DNA of 64,000 bases from Hirundichthys speculiger (Eukaryota; Chordata; Actinopteri; Beloniformes; Exocoetidae): NCBI GenBank assembly GCA_018398805.1, contig JAGFBZ010000860.1, positions 973,501-1,037,500 on the forward strand, given 5' to 3'. The notes beneath the pieces were generated by a model. That model was not told where the DNA came from. It saw only the letters and a program-made list of their open reading frames with translations, and made no database searches. Position 1 is the first letter of the stretch; every line of letters starts with the position of its first letter. This document shows, one piece after another, positions 11,134-22,141 of this stretch. Position numbers and translations under genes: made by a program.

Positions 11134-11610
11134 ATGTCATGGTTTGCAGAAAGATGAAGGACCCGAGAGCAGGAGATCTCAAAAGAGAATGGTTTATTAA
11201 CAAAAACACAAAGTTCAATGATCAAAACACAAAAGTCCAAAATACAAAAATACAAAAAGACAAACTTAACTTCAGATCCAGGGAGATCACAAGAGGGAAA
11301 CAAGCAGGACTGCAAACATGTAAATAGACTAATAGACCCACGGAGGACAGGGGAAAATGACAAGACTTAAATACACAAGGGATCAAACGAGAGCCAGGTG
11401 TAGGGAATCAGGGTAACAAGGGGAAGGAAGCAAAGCAGAAAACAACGGAGACAAGACAGACCTTTCAAAGTAAAACAGGAACCACTAAAGACAGGGAGTA
11501 CATTGATGTATAAGGACAATAAAGATCATTCTGATTCTGATTCTGGAGAGACGCCAACTTGACAGACACAGACACACACAGGACTGTCATGGCCAACCCA
11601 GGCCATGACA
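11134..11610 (-). mobile_element. LTR of a retrotransposon (3' LTR by context)
   Basis: Bounded by TGTCATGG and CCATGACA, so it has the TG...CA ends of an LTR. On the minus strand it contains a TATTTAAGTC-type box and an AATAAA signal (plus-strand TTTATT at 11191), and ends near CGGGTCCTTCATCTTTCTGC. The first 26 minus-strand bases form a perfect 10-bp hairpin (TGTCATGGCC/GGCCATGACA). A LINE tail is inserted at 11500-11548. Adjoining sequence at 11611 onward looks like the internal 3' region. Confidence 0.75.
11500..11548 (+). mobile_element. Short LINE 3' tail
   Basis: Reads CATTGATGTATAAGGACAAT, then AAAGATCATTCTGATTCTGATTCTGG. The GACAATAAAG motif followed by (ATTCTG)n is a typical fish LINE 3' end, here extremely 5'-truncated and inserted in the LTR. 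Confidence 0.6.
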
Positions 11611-12000
11611 GTACACTCCCCAAAAGGACCGGCTCCCAGACAGTCCAAACCAAAAACAAAACAACAGAACAAACCAAGAAAGGGGAGCAGAGCAGGGCAG
11701 GTGGAGGGGGCCGGAAGGCCGGGAACCAAAAAACAAATAAAACCAAACAGTCACTAGGCCTCCAGGCTTGACAGGAAAAGTCCAGGTGGGTCACCGCGGC
11801 GCCGGACGGGAGCCAGGAGGCGACGAGGCAGACGGCCGTGGCGCCGGACGGGAGCCAGGAGGCTCCTGCTGCAGCGGCGACGGAAGAGTCTGGGCCGGCT
11901 GCAGCGCCGGCTGCAGTGGCGACAGAAGAGTCTGGGCCGCCTGCAGCTCTGGCTGCCCCCCCCCAACCACCAGATCAGGGCCTACAGATGGAAGCTGGGA
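11611..12000 (-). mobile_element. Internal 3' region of the LTR element, with GC-rich repeats
   Basis: Reading minus, the last bases before the LTR are CCTTTTGGGGAGTGTAC, a plausible polypurine tract. Farther upstream, 11790-11960 holds imperfect repeats of CGGCGCCGGACGGGAGCCAG and AGAGTCTGGGCCGCCTGCAG. In two minus frames these give proline/arginine-rich peptides. No gag, protease or polymerase motif is present in the window, so the element's class is not settled and the rest of it is missing. Confidence 0.5.
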
Positions 12001-13149
12001 AGGAAATGGGTTTTTAAGAGCAGCAGAGAGCTTCAAGGTTAGAGGCATCAGAGAGCATCTGAGAGAGGAGCACCTCTTGCTCCTTCAAGACACCTGTGAG
12101 GGAGATGTAATTGGAATAAACTATGCAGGGGGTGAGAGTGAGCGTTAAGAAAAACACTTGCTTGAGATGCCTGCCTGAACTAACTCCCAAGGGGTCCCTT
12201 CATTTCATATTTTGTGCAGCCAGCACCAGCTTCTACTCACATTTGAGCAGAGTTTTATCAGGATGCTTTTTAAGACTTCAGAACACTTTACTTTCTGCAT
12301 TTTTGACTCATAATTGAAAGACTGAAATGGAAAGTGAAACATTTATTTGGTGACTGTGTCGGCTAACGACCCTGATGCGAGTGGAAATGTGACTCAACTC
12401 AAACCAGGACCAGAATAACTCAGTGTCTCAGTGGTTTATTTAATAGAACGTCTGGCCTGTTCACCAAGACTTGCAGAAAACATTATGAAGTGGCAAGAGC
12501 ATAATTTGTCCAAATTTCCAGTTACAACTCTGTTCGAAATATAAATAATTCTCCCTCCAATCACAAGCATCCTCCGTAGCTTGGTGGAATAGTTTTAATG
12601 AACATCTTCCAGCCAGACACAGTAAGAAATAACTAAAAATAATTTATTTAGTCAAGCGTCTGGGTTGGCAGCAGACCAGATGCTTTGGCCAGTTGCCAGG
12701 TTTCAGTCAGCTCACAGAAGAATTTCTAAAGCTGCTCTGCCTCTAAAAGAAACATCCAAACGCAAGTACTTTTGCATTGTCAAAAGTGTAGCGTTCACAG
12801 TCTTTTGGGAGGAACTGACTTTGCAGCAAGGCAGTCTAGTGAAGTTTGGAAGTTTTTCCACCATCCTTCATCCTGACTAGGCTGCTTTGACATCGTTGAG
12901 AGAACAGGTGTAAAACTTTATCAGACCGCCCTGGGTTGTGTATTGGGGGGAAGGAAGCACCAGTAGTAGAGGAAAAGTTGAAAAACAAGAATGATCCTCA
13001 TTTCTTGAGGCTACCTTGGAGTATTGAAAAAGAGCTGAAATGAGTCCTTGATTATTCAGCGATGGATTTTTATTGAGTTGTACAGGAATTCATCAAGAGA
13101 GAATGATTGATGCAGGAAAATGAAGGAAGGACAGTCAGGATATAGATGG
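12001..13149. other. Unassigned stretch
   Basis: No recognised gene or repeat. Confidence 0.4.
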
Positions 13150-13220
13150 ATCGGTGGCTGAATCCCCAGCAGATCCCCGTGACATTGCACAGGTAATGGA
13201 TGGGTGGATAGTAGCTGAAT
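13150..13220 (+). mobile_element. SINE 3' tail fragment
   Basis: Short match to the tail of the (ATGG)n SINE: CCCAGCAGATCCCCGTGACA, then GCACAGGTAATGGATGGGTGG. Confidence 0.5.
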
Positions 13221-13272
13221 GGACAATGGACAAAAAGTAAGGACATTTGTGTTTGGTAGATTATTTCTTTGT

Positions 13273-13665
13273 TACCTCTGCCAAAGAGGTAATGTTTTGG
13301 CCGGCGTTTATCTGTCTGTCTGTGTTCAAGATAACTCAAAAAGTTAGATTTTGATTAACTTTTCAGGAGTTGTCAGAAATTTGAAAAGGAGGAACTGATT
13401 TCATTTTGGCTGTGATCCGAAATCCTGGATTCTGGAACACTTTCAAATTTTTAATAACACTGCGGTCAATGGGGCCAAAACTTTTGTCTCCCAATAACTC
13501 CGTTAATTATTGCCCAAAACCCATGAAATTTGGGAACCTCTATCAAATTTCAAAGGCTGATCTGGATCTGATCCAGAAGGCGGATTTAATCGCAATCTGT
13601 AAATCGCTATATGAGGGAATTGTAGCGCTTGGCGGAGGTCTGCGCTCTCTGAGTGCTTTTCTAGT
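13273..13665 (+). mobile_element. Helentron-like non-autonomous element, copy 1
   Basis: The 5' end is ACCTCTGCCAAAGAGGT, a short palindrome. Then comes a (TCTG)n tract and a conserved body (AATCCTGGATTCTGG, GGTCAATGGGGCC, AATTATTGCCCAAAAC). Near the 3' end CTTGGCGGAGGT is the inverse of the 5' ACCTCCGCCAAG, and is followed by the hairpin GCGCTCTCTGAGTGC and TTTTCTAGTT. Subterminal inverted repeats plus a terminal hairpin and CTAG are the features of Helitron/Helentron-type elements. No TSD is seen, as expected. Confidence 0.65.
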
Positions 13666-13889
13666 TCTAACTATGCTTTGTGGCAATGAATCTAAAGCAA
13701 GTTGAAACACCTGTTTAATTCCCTTTTAAATGTAGCCACATTTGTCAGGAACATGCATTAGTGAGATGAACAGCAGAGACCAGTATGTGGGTTGTGTCCA
13801 ATAAAATTGTTTCCCAAATCTCTTTTTTGGTGTTCTTTGGTGGACTGGATGACTGAAGTCCAAAGAAACAATTAAACAGAAACAGGAAT

Positions 13890-14465
13890 TTAACAGTTCA
13901 AATGTATTTATTTAACAGGAGCTTCAGCAGCATGTGGATGAAACGTACACGGCTACGACAGTCTGGTCCTCCTTCTCATGCTGGTCACGCTGCTGTGGGA
14001 TAAACATCCCATTCTTCAACCAGTACTTGTTGGAAGTCAGGCAACATGGTTGTGTTGGTCACTCTGGCATGAACAGTACACCCAAGCTGAGGACTGCAGG
14101 TCATCCATCCTCTCCAGTCCCATATCCTGGAGGTGGTCTCTGATAAACCTGCTCTGTGGGGGCCAGCGTGGTCATCTTGGACGACAGAGTTTGGTCCCAG
14201 ACTATGGAGACATGGGATTGTTGCTGGTTGCAGAATTTCATAATTTTATCTCTCTGCATGGAGAGATGACGAGCCTCAGTTTTTCCAGTGAGGGAGATGT
14301 CGCCTTACACCACCACTGGATCCACCAAAAGATGTTTCTATCTATCAGTGTGCTGTCTATGCGCATGGTGCACAATGCGATAATACCCGAAGCACTCTTT
14401 GCATCTTCTTGAAACTTTGACCCTATCATTCAAAGGCCATAGGCAGAATCTGGAGTCATCGCTGA
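13890..14465 (-). pseudogene. Tc1-like transposase relic
   Basis: Reading minus, fragments in different frames line up with the second half of a Tc1-like DDE transposase: VTFSDDSRFCLWPLNDRVKV around the first catalytic aspartate, GDISLTGKTEARHLS downstream of it, and near the C-terminus a VAVYVSSTC motif. Stops and frameshifts break the frame repeatedly, the region of the second aspartate is damaged, and no inverted-repeat ends are visible. It is a dead copy of a different Tc1 lineage from those at 41474 and 57005. Directly upstream in transcription lies the LINE relic at 14470-14995. Confidence 0.6.
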
Positions 14466-14469
14466 ATGT

Positions 14470-14995
14470 AACGCTCCTCTACATGTTCAGGTTCCTGATT
14501 GGCCTCTGATTCTCAGCATCTGGGGCTACCAGAAGCCCAAAACAAGACCCAACAGCGATAATAAAAAAAGCTATTTGGCACTGGCAGAGAAGATTTGGGA
14601 AATATGGCACCATGGGAGGGTTCAGCACAGGATCGTAGCTGTACCTAGTATTGCACTCTTCTGGACGGAGATCACAGATGTTGCTCAGGTATCTGCTGGA
14701 GCCTTGGGGAAAAAGCCCCAGTGCCCTGATTACTAACAGCACCAGTGTTGCCTTCACAAACCACGTCTTTTCTAGCTCAACCTTCGCCTCACACCTTCGC
14801 CTCTTGGCATTTCTCAAGCTTCTCATGTTCCTTCTTCCTGATGTTGCTGCCATTTTGGATTGCTATGTCTATCACCACCGCTGTCCCCTGATGTTTATCG
14901 ACCACCGCTATGTCAGACTGATTAGCCATCACCAGTTTGTCAGTCTGGATCTGGAAGTCCCAGACGATCTGCCTTTATATATATGCATTTGGAAA
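14470..14995 (-). pseudogene. C-terminus of a LINE with restriction-like endonuclease
   Basis: On the minus strand one frame reads TDKLVMANQSDIAVVDK, then AVVIDIAIQNGSNIRKKEHE. This fits the D...D-x-K-like core of the C-terminal restriction-like endonuclease of R2/R4/Rex6-type LINEs common in fish. Downstream the frame shifts and pieces such as QQIPEQ follow, matching the usual tail. A 125-codon frame at 14479-14853 in another phase is a by-product. The reverse transcriptase portion is absent. Clade assignment is from memory of the family pattern. Confidence 0.55.
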
Positions 14996-15001
14996 AAGTA
15001 A

Positions 15002-15464
15002 AAAAAAAAGAGGTGCATTGCTATTCTATGACTCAAAAATGTTATTCCACTTAACTGATAGTGTTGGTAGGATCTGTAAAGCCAAATCAAAGTATTTTAA
15101 CTTTTGTTTGTGAACAGAAAGTATATAAAAGTGATGTTTGTACAGGCACAGGTCTGTAAAAATCAAATGTCAGACAAACTACTCTCAGTTGACTCAAAAG
15201 GAGGAGAGATCATAACCTCTGATTGTAACACTTGAAAGTTTTGTCATAAATATCTAAGAACTAATCCAGAACTATGGAAGCAGAGTTTGCGAACACTTTT
15301 CCTTTATTATTGATTGACAGTACTTGATTTGTATGGACTTATAAAGGTGGCAGCAGCCAGACAGACTAATGTACAAACACAAAGTTGGAATTACTTTGCT
15401 TTGTCTGGACCCGATCTACATTTTCTCTGAAGTGGAATGACACTTTGAAGTCTTGTCAGAGGTT
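15002..15464. other. Unassigned stretch
   Basis: No recognised gene or repeat before the CA/TA microsatellite. Confidence 0.4.
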
Positions 15465-15496
15465 AACACACACACACACATACACACACACACATA

Positions 15497-15562
<66 letters not shown>
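15465..15562. repeat. (CA)n(TA)n(CA)n microsatellite
   Basis: CACACACACATACACACACACA followed by about 65 bases of TA and a short CACACAC end. It abuts the LINE fragment that follows. Confidence 0.95.
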
Positions 15563-16506
15563 CTTATATCACTGGCATTACCTCGCTGGGAGGCCACAGT
15601 ACGTCAGACTGAAGGACACTGGAGGCACTGGAGCCCCCCAGGGCACAGTGCTGGCCCCTCTTCTCTTCACCCTGTGCACCTCGGACTTATGTTACAACTT
15701 CGAGCTCTGCCACATATAGAAGTACGCCGATAACACAGCCACTGTCGGGTGTATCAGGGACGACAGAGAGGAGGAGTATTGGACACTGGTTGGGGCCTTT
15801 GGTGTTTGGTGCTGCACAAACCACCTGCAGGTCAACACCTCCAAAACAAAGGAGCTGGTCAGTGACTTTAGGAGGTCTAGACCTAGACCAAGACCACAAC
15901 CAGTCCTGGGGGAGGGAGCTGAGGTGGAGGCTGTGGACTCCTAAGTACCTTGGACTGTGGCTGGACAATAAACTGGACTGGGCTACACATACCAGCCACC
16001 TGTATGGGAAGACACAAAGCAGGCTGTACTTCCTAAGGAGACTGCAGTCTTGCAACATCTGCAGCAAACTGCTGTGGATGTTCTACCAGTCTGTGATTGC
16101 CAGTGTCCGCTTTTACACCGTGGGTTGCTGGGGGGGCAGCATATCCAAGAAGGACACATCCAAACTGGACAAATTGATCAGGTGGGCTCTATGGTCGGCA
16201 GGAAGCTGGACTCTCTGGAGACGGTGGCAGAGATGAGGACATTGGACAAACTGCTGGACATTATGGACAATGCCAGCACATACGAAGGAATGCCTTTCCT
16301 TCGTATGTGTGCAATAATCTCATCCAAAGTGTAATAGTTTAATTTAACTGAACCATATTTATTTACTCATCCTCCTTGAATTTACAGTTTGTTTTATTCT
16401 TTTTTTTTTTTTTTACTTTATTGTATATCTCAATTGTAAAACGACATGCTACTGAAAATTTGAAATGACTTAGGGAGCCATCCCAATGGGATCAATAAAG
16501 TGAAGT
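15563..16506 (+). pseudogene. LINE reverse transcriptase relic and 3' end
   Basis: Frames in succession give TGAPQGTVLAPLLFTLCTSD (RT domain motif), then a stop and KYADNT where an active enzyme has F/YADD, then NHLQVNTSKTKELVSDFRR, KYLGLWLDNKLDW and KTQSRLYFLRRLQSCNICSK. This is the order of a fish CR1/L2/Rex-group LINE RT. The second aspartate of the catalytic YADD box is replaced by asparagine and several stops and shifts are present, so it is inactive. The 3' end AATGGGATCAATAAAGT is a typical LINE terminus. 5'-truncated. Confidence 0.75.
16277..16309. repeat. Perfect 14-bp inverted repeat
   Basis: CACATACGAAGGAA, loop TGCCT, then TTCCTTCGTATGTG. It lies at the end of the LINE reading frame. 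It may be a templated copying error rather than a functional hairpin. Confidence 0.9.
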
Positions 16507-16509
16507 CAC

Positions 16510-17543
16510 AGGGTAAATTCCAGTTCCTCCCTGAACCCTCAATCTCTACCCTCAATCTCAAAAATGCGCGCTCCCGCAAAGTGCCGTCCCAATTCTCAGA
16601 ACGTCACGTTGATGGAAAAGTTTGAGGGCTGTATCGCCCCCAAGATTAAGATTCTCTGGCACCACCCTTGGGAATTAAGGCTACCCAGAGGGCATTGCGT
16701 ATTTTAGGCCAAGACATCTTCGGAAAGTATGGCGATTGGCAGTAGTCAGTCTCGTGAAGATGCCCAAAGCCCACGCAAAGGAAATCAGTGATGCAGCCGG
16801 CATTGTTGTCTGCATCGTCTTTGTCGTCATCGTCTTCTTGTTAGACTGGACGTAGCTTTGGCGTAAAGCAATGACACCTGCCTCATAACACAAAAGACAT
16901 ACTGTTGTTTTCCCATCATTCATGAAACTGCCTTCCTTGTGCATCAATTTTTCTTTTCTTGGACATGTTCTGAAAAATCATCTTGCTCATAGCTACTGTT
17001 ATTGTTGTGGGTAACCACGAAATGCATGATGGGAAATGTAGTTTATTTTCGATATGCACTTTAAAGTGGCATCAGCTTATTTTAAGTCTTAAAATATTGG
17101 TTTAAAATTTAAGCCAATAATGCCCAAGCTCTCGAGGGCCACATAAAATGACGTGGCGGGCCACATTCGGCCCGCAGGCCTAGTGTTTGACACATGTGCT
17201 CTAGATTCTGGTCCGTTGAGGACCATCGCCTCTGATTATCATTCTGGCTCCATTAAGTCGCTAAGTTTTGACACATAGGCTGTTACCTACTGACAAATTG
17301 TCATTTCTGATCACCCTGCATTCTGTGATGTGAGTTAATGACCTCTCTGAATTGTATACAACGTGGAGAATTAATCAATTTTGCACCTCTGTCGTAGTCA
17401 GTGTGTCGTTTAACTGTCGATTGACTGTCTCATTAGAACACAATATAGTGTATATACTTATAAATAAGATCCATTCAGGGACCCCACTGTTATGTAAGGA
17501 TTTTTAGGGTTAAGGGTTAAGGGAGGAATTGGAATTCGCCCTA
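16510..17543. mobile_element. GGGTGAATTCC-end DNA transposon, copy 2
   Basis: Left end AGGGTAAATTCCAGTTCC followed by AACCCTCAATCTC; right end GGGTTAAGGGAGGAATTGG then AATTCGCCCTA. The left flank is the LINE 3' end. Blocks are shared with copy 1 (AAATGCGCGCTCCCGC, CCAAGACATCTTC). A short frame, MAIGSSQSREDAQSPRKGN, starts at 16731 but is not recognised. A BED-hAT fragment (about 16857-17204) lies inside. Confidence 0.7.
16857..17204 (-). mobile_element. BED-hAT fragment nested in the element above
   Basis: Shares with 22736-23404 the minus-strand finger segment VCLLCYEA and the end TGACACATGTG. The other hAT end is missing, so the piece is truncated. Confidence 0.7.
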
Positions 17544-19190
17544 TGTCTAAGTCTAATTTGTATGTACATATATGGAGCTCTGTTGCTCTCTGTGCTAAGA
17601 TTATTGTCATTTTGCTGCAAACACATATTTCTTTCTCACTCAAAACTGCTTTGATGCACATCATTTTGATCCTTAAGGAAAATGAACCCTCCATATCATC
17701 TAATGATAGACCTTGGGTTGTTTTAACTCCAGACTGATGCTTCATCACTCTAATTGGACCACTTTCCTCCACTGCACTGTTGGCAGACGTCAATAATTCA
17801 GAGGCTCCAAAACCAGAGAGAACTTGTATTTTGAGATAATGTCTAATATCTACCAGATTTACAGAAGAGCTGAGTTCCAAATATTTGTCATGTTATGTTT
17901 TGCCAACAGACTAAACAAGATCAAAAACTCAGAATTGCAAGTGTTTGCAGCAGTCTGCAGAAATTGCACATATTCCAAGTAAAATTCAGTGAAATCCCAT
18001 GACATTGTTCTCTGATAATACATTCTCCCTCCCTGCTTTGACATGAGACACACAAAGTTTCGGGAAAAAAAATGAAAAAATTGTTTGAGCAGTACTCACT
18101 GGGGCTCTCTGCTGGGGTTGAGTAAAACGTCACACAAATGAAGAATGGCCGCGGTTTCCAGCCAGAGGACAGCTTCCTCACTCTCCCCGTTTTTCTGAGC
18201 TCCATAAATCAGCTCAAGGTTCCTCAGTGATCCACTCTTTGGCAGTTGGGGAGGTGGTGGCGGGATTTATCATTCTCAGATAAAGGCTCGGTCCTCGTCA
18301 ACGTTCACATTCACCCTCGGCTGGGAATTTATGGGACCTGGTGGCATTGTGTGCGCAGCCTACCTGGTTGTACGATGGAGCAGCTACACGAGACAGTCCA
18401 TTAATGGTGGTAAAGCTATTAATTTCTATCCCAAGGATGTCATTCAGACACATCAAAGGAGACGTCTTACAGTCTTTTGGAACAGTGCACATGTAACTCT
18501 TAGTTTGACACCATTTGAATGCATATAGTTTGTCTTTCAAAGATGAGCAGTCCGAATCCATTTTCAAAACATTCAAATGGTGCCACTGTCTCTTAAAACG
18601 ACTAAATGGGCAATAAAATGTGCCTCACAGTGTGACAGTTGCTGTGATTAATGCATTTGAAGACATATTGGAATTTCTGATTTTCCATTACGCTGGTTTT
18701 TTTCTCCTTCTTTTTTATCTTATAATGAAGGATCATTTGCCACAGACCATCACCCGCTCCCGCTGCCTGCTCTTTACAACATGTGCTCTTGGATTCCTGA
18801 AAAGAGACGTTCCCCGCTCATTAGCTGATATCCTGAGGCACAACTGTCTATTTTTGCTTGTGAAGCTTTTGTTGTTGACCTGCGGGTGCTTTAGCCATCC
18901 CTTGTTTTTTCTCGTTTTTTTCTTTTTTTTACTGGCTTGCTATTCTTCCTCTTCATCTCAAAACACTCAGTTAATCCCTCAATTCCTCTCTTTTGCCTCT
19001 GGGCAAACGGTGGATCTTTGTGTCTCTCATAAATGTATGTTTATGGTGCGCTGTATTGAATTTTTGAACCTGTATCTTTATTAGGAAACACTGGTAAGAA
19101 TACCAGTGTGAGTGAGCAAGTTTCTACTTTTCTGCAATAACTTTCTGTTTACTTGCCTGACTTGATACAATTCGTGCCGATGTAATTTAA
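17544..19190. other. Unassigned stretch
   Basis: No repeat recognised. A minus-strand exon-like segment near 18100-18222 is discussed among the findings. The 154-codon plus-strand frame at 18620-19084 is dominated by T-rich codons (F, L, S) and looks accidental. Confidence 0.45.
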
Positions 19191-19200
19191 TGTTTTTTTT

Positions 19201-20328
19201 TAGGGCTGGGCAAGTTCACGCATTATTATCGCGTTAACACATTAATTTATTAACGGCAACATTTATTTTATTGCGCGTTAACGCACGTTGCTCATGTGCT
19301 TTTGTTTTGAAAAGTCTGTTACTGGCTGCTGCGGAACCGGAAAACAATTTGCAGGTAAACATGCGGAAAAGCTAAAACAGACATGGAGAACGGTAAAAAT
19401 CTGTGAACTTTACAGTTCGGGTAGCAACTCAGGTAGCAATATTAACAATTCTTTTTGAAAAAAAACTTGCAAACCCCTTTGTTCAATACAATTGCGTTAT
19501 TCCTCCATGTTCCATCAGATCTGCTCCATGTGTTCACTGTCCTGCTGTTCTCTAGCTGGTTACTGCAGTGTGGCTCCATCTAGTGGCACAGATGTGTAAT
19601 GACAACAAAAAGTCTATTCCTTGATTATAAAACAAAGCCATTTCTGGGTCACGTAAACCAGACAATAAAATATTAAAAACAAATTTTGTCCCGTGGCCTG
19701 TTTGCTAAAATAAAATATTAAAAAAACAGGCTTTTTTTTGTTGTTTTTTTTGTGTTAGATTATAAAACGGAAAAAAATAAAAAGTCACTTTTAAATTTTT
19801 TTAATTTTTGATTGACAATTGAAAATGGAAAAAAAACAAATGATCCACAGATAATTACGGATTGGTAAAGTTACAGAACTTTAACATGGACATTTTCATT
19901 TTAAAGTTCTCCCAGACGGAGGATTCAACAGAAACAAGGTTATTTGTAACAACTGCCAAGTTGAACTCCCCGTTAAAAGTTTCTGCTGTTACCTCAGACT
20001 TTTTTATAGACTTTTTAAAATTTTTTTATAAAAACAGGATGACATTAATGCCCTGGCAGTGGCAATAAGCTTTATTTTATTTTACATTTTTGAAGATGAG
20101 ATTAACACTAAATATGTGTTACTGACAAGTGCTGATGTTAAGTGTTTGAACAACAAATGTTATGACACTTTAGTTCATATGGCAGCAGAACATTTAAATA
20201 AAAGTGACCTTTACACTACTTTTGAATTCATTATTTGATTTTCAGTACACAATGCGATTAATCATGATTAATCAGGGAAATCATGCGATTAATTGCGATT
20301 AAAAATTTTAATCGTTGCCCAGCCCTAG
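19201..20328 (+). mobile_element. hAT family with TAGGGCTGGGCAA ends, full-length copy
   Basis: Left end TAGGGCTGGGCAAGTTCACG with nested GCGTTAAC motifs, right end ATCGTTGCCCAGCCCTA. Flanks read GTTTTTTT on both sides (one-base ambiguity on the left), consistent with an 8-bp TSD. About 1.13 kb; no open transposase frame, so non-autonomous. Confidence 0.85.
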
Positions 20329-20973
20329 TTTTTTTTTCTTCTTTTTTTCTGTTTGCTACAAGGTAAGGCAGGGAATACAGAAGGTAAAAGGCAGGGAGTA
20401 AAACAAAAAAACCTTTTTATTCAGGTTGTGTGATTGCAGCCATTGTCACTGTCATCTCCAATTTTGTCTGCAAAAAATGCTGAATTTACCATCCTGCTAT
20501 TATAGTTATGACAGTAGGGCTTTTGTTTTTGCCTGACTCGGCTTAATTTCCGCTTCACTGAGTCATATCTGCTTGGTCACGAAAGGTCTTGAAAACCTCA
20601 AGTCGTACCTCCTGATCAAAGGGCTTCGACCATCAGCAAAACAGCAACTTCGCTGAACTCCAGCAGGTTGACGTGAGGCCGGGGGATCTCTTTAAACTCG
20701 TACTGACGCCTCCGTGAGCAGAGCTGAAATTATCCTGTACATCATCTGCTCCCTGGGTTGTTGTCAGATCTCTCAAACGCTGCTCCAGTGAGGTTTTACT
20801 TTGCATCCTGTTCAATTATAAATTAATTGCACCTTGGGGGGGTGGGGGGGGCGGGGGTTCTGCTTGCCCAACAGGTGCATTCGTCAACATAAACTCGTTC
20901 CAAACATCCACACTAGTGAAGGCTTTCACTTACATGACATTGATCAACACTAGCTTGATGCAATATTAATGCC
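20329..20973. other. Unassigned stretch with a G-rich run
   Basis: No repeat recognised. A G-rich tract (20836-20857, four runs of five or more G on plus) could fold into a G-quadruplex. A minus-strand exon-like segment at 20609-20723 is discussed among the findings. Confidence 0.45.
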
Positions 20974-22141
20974 CCAGATACTAAAACGCTCTGTGATGAT
21001 CTTTTACAAGCTGCAAAGAGTCTCTTTCATTACGGTGGATGCTGAGATGAAAAGACTTTCTCTGACATCAAAAGCAAGACGCTGTAACTGGATAAAAATA
21101 CACCAACATGGCAGCTACTGAAGTAACAGGGAGGCGTTTTCCTGCTCACGGGGCTCAACATGTGGCTTGACCAGAGAAGTTACTGTCGTTTTTGTAGTAG
21201 GGAGGAAGTCGTAGGTGGTAGTAAGGAGTGGGAACTTTCATTAGGGGCTGCAGTTCTGAAATATGTGTGGTTTGTAGCAAAATGCCATTAAATTTAGCTT
21301 GGAAAAACGGAGCTATGTCCAAATACATTTTTAACCTCTGACAAGAATCAAAATGCCATTTCATTTAAATCACAGTGCAGATCGGAGTCCCACAGACACA
21401 CTCAGGTCATCTCAGCTTTGTAAGTGTTAAAAATAATGCATGAAGAGGAGTGTGTGGTCAGTGGAGAAGCTGGTGGACACAAATGCAGGAGACAAAGGTG
21501 ACAGGAGGAAGCAAACAAAAGTCCCTCAATACACAAATATGCATAGTAAAGGACTATATGTATATATCTATATTATATATATATATGAGAGCTAGGCAAG
21601 TTAACGTGTTATTATCACGTTAACTCATTAATTTATTAACGCCGACATTTATTTTATCGCGTGTTAACGCATGTTGCTCATATTTTAAAAAGTCAGTTTC
21701 TGGCAGCTGCGTAACCGGAAAAGGATTGCCAGGTAAACATGCGGAAAAGCTAAAACAGACATGGAGAGCATTAAAAATCTGTGAACTTTACAGTTCTGGT
21801 AGCAACTCAGGTAGCAATATTAACAATTCTGTCTGGAAAAAAAAAAACTTTCAAACCCCTTTGTTCAAGACGATCACGGCATTCCTCCATGTTCCATCAG
21901 ATCTGCTCCATGTGTTCACTGTCCTGCTGTTCTCTAGCTGGTTACTGCAGTACGGCTCCATCTAGTGGCACAGATGTGTAACAACAACAGAAAGTCTCCC
22001 TTGATTATAAAACAAAGCCATTTCTGGGTCACGTAAACCAGACAATAAAATATTAAAAACAAATTCAGTCCCATGGCCTGTTTGCTCAAATTAAAATATA
22101 AAAAAACCAGGCTTTTTTTGTTGTTTTTTTTGTGTTAGATT
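20974..22141 (+). repeat. Inverted duplication, copy A
   Basis: From CCAGATACTAAAACGC onward this segment matches, on the opposite strand, the block ending at 40529. The match covers about 600 bases that are otherwise single copy and continues into the adjoining hAT element. Small differences include a 12-base insertion in copy B (CAGCAGACGCTG, opposite-strand reading). Both copies share diagnostic variants in the hAT element absent from the other copies, such as CATTTTAAAAAGTCAGTTTC-type sequence and GTAACCGGAAAAGGATTGCC-type sequence. Confidence 0.85.
21588..22141 (+). mobile_element. hAT family with TAGGGCTGGGCAA ends, truncated copy in duplication A
   Basis: Starts GAGCTAGGCAAGTTAACG (a diverged end) and stops abruptly at GTGTTAGATT. 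The first part matches the copy in duplication B; the last part (GCCATTTCTGGGTCACGTAA, GTTGTTTTTTTTGTGTTAG) matches the copy at 19201. Confidence 0.8.

Noticed and set aside
13978..14412. 144-codon plus-strand frame
   Set aside because: It is the shadow of the minus-strand Tc1-like transposase relic at 13890-14465.
15790..16236. 148-codon frame as a functional reverse transcriptase
   Set aside because: It is only the part after the catalytic box; the box itself reads YADN after a stop, so the copy is dead.
18620..19084. 154-codon open frame as a membrane protein gene
   Set aside because: Its hydrophobicity comes from T-rich DNA (F, L, S codons); it has no family signature, splice context or conservation evidence.
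20836..20857. G-rich run as a promoter-type G-quadruplex
   Set aside because: It can fold in principle, but no promoter or gene start is seen beside it; noted only as low complexity.
21155..21364. Related open frames in both arms of the inverted duplication (21155-21364 and 40164-40376) as a duplicated gene
   Set aside because: They are similar only because the DNA is duplicated; no splice sites or known family, and the frames end differently.
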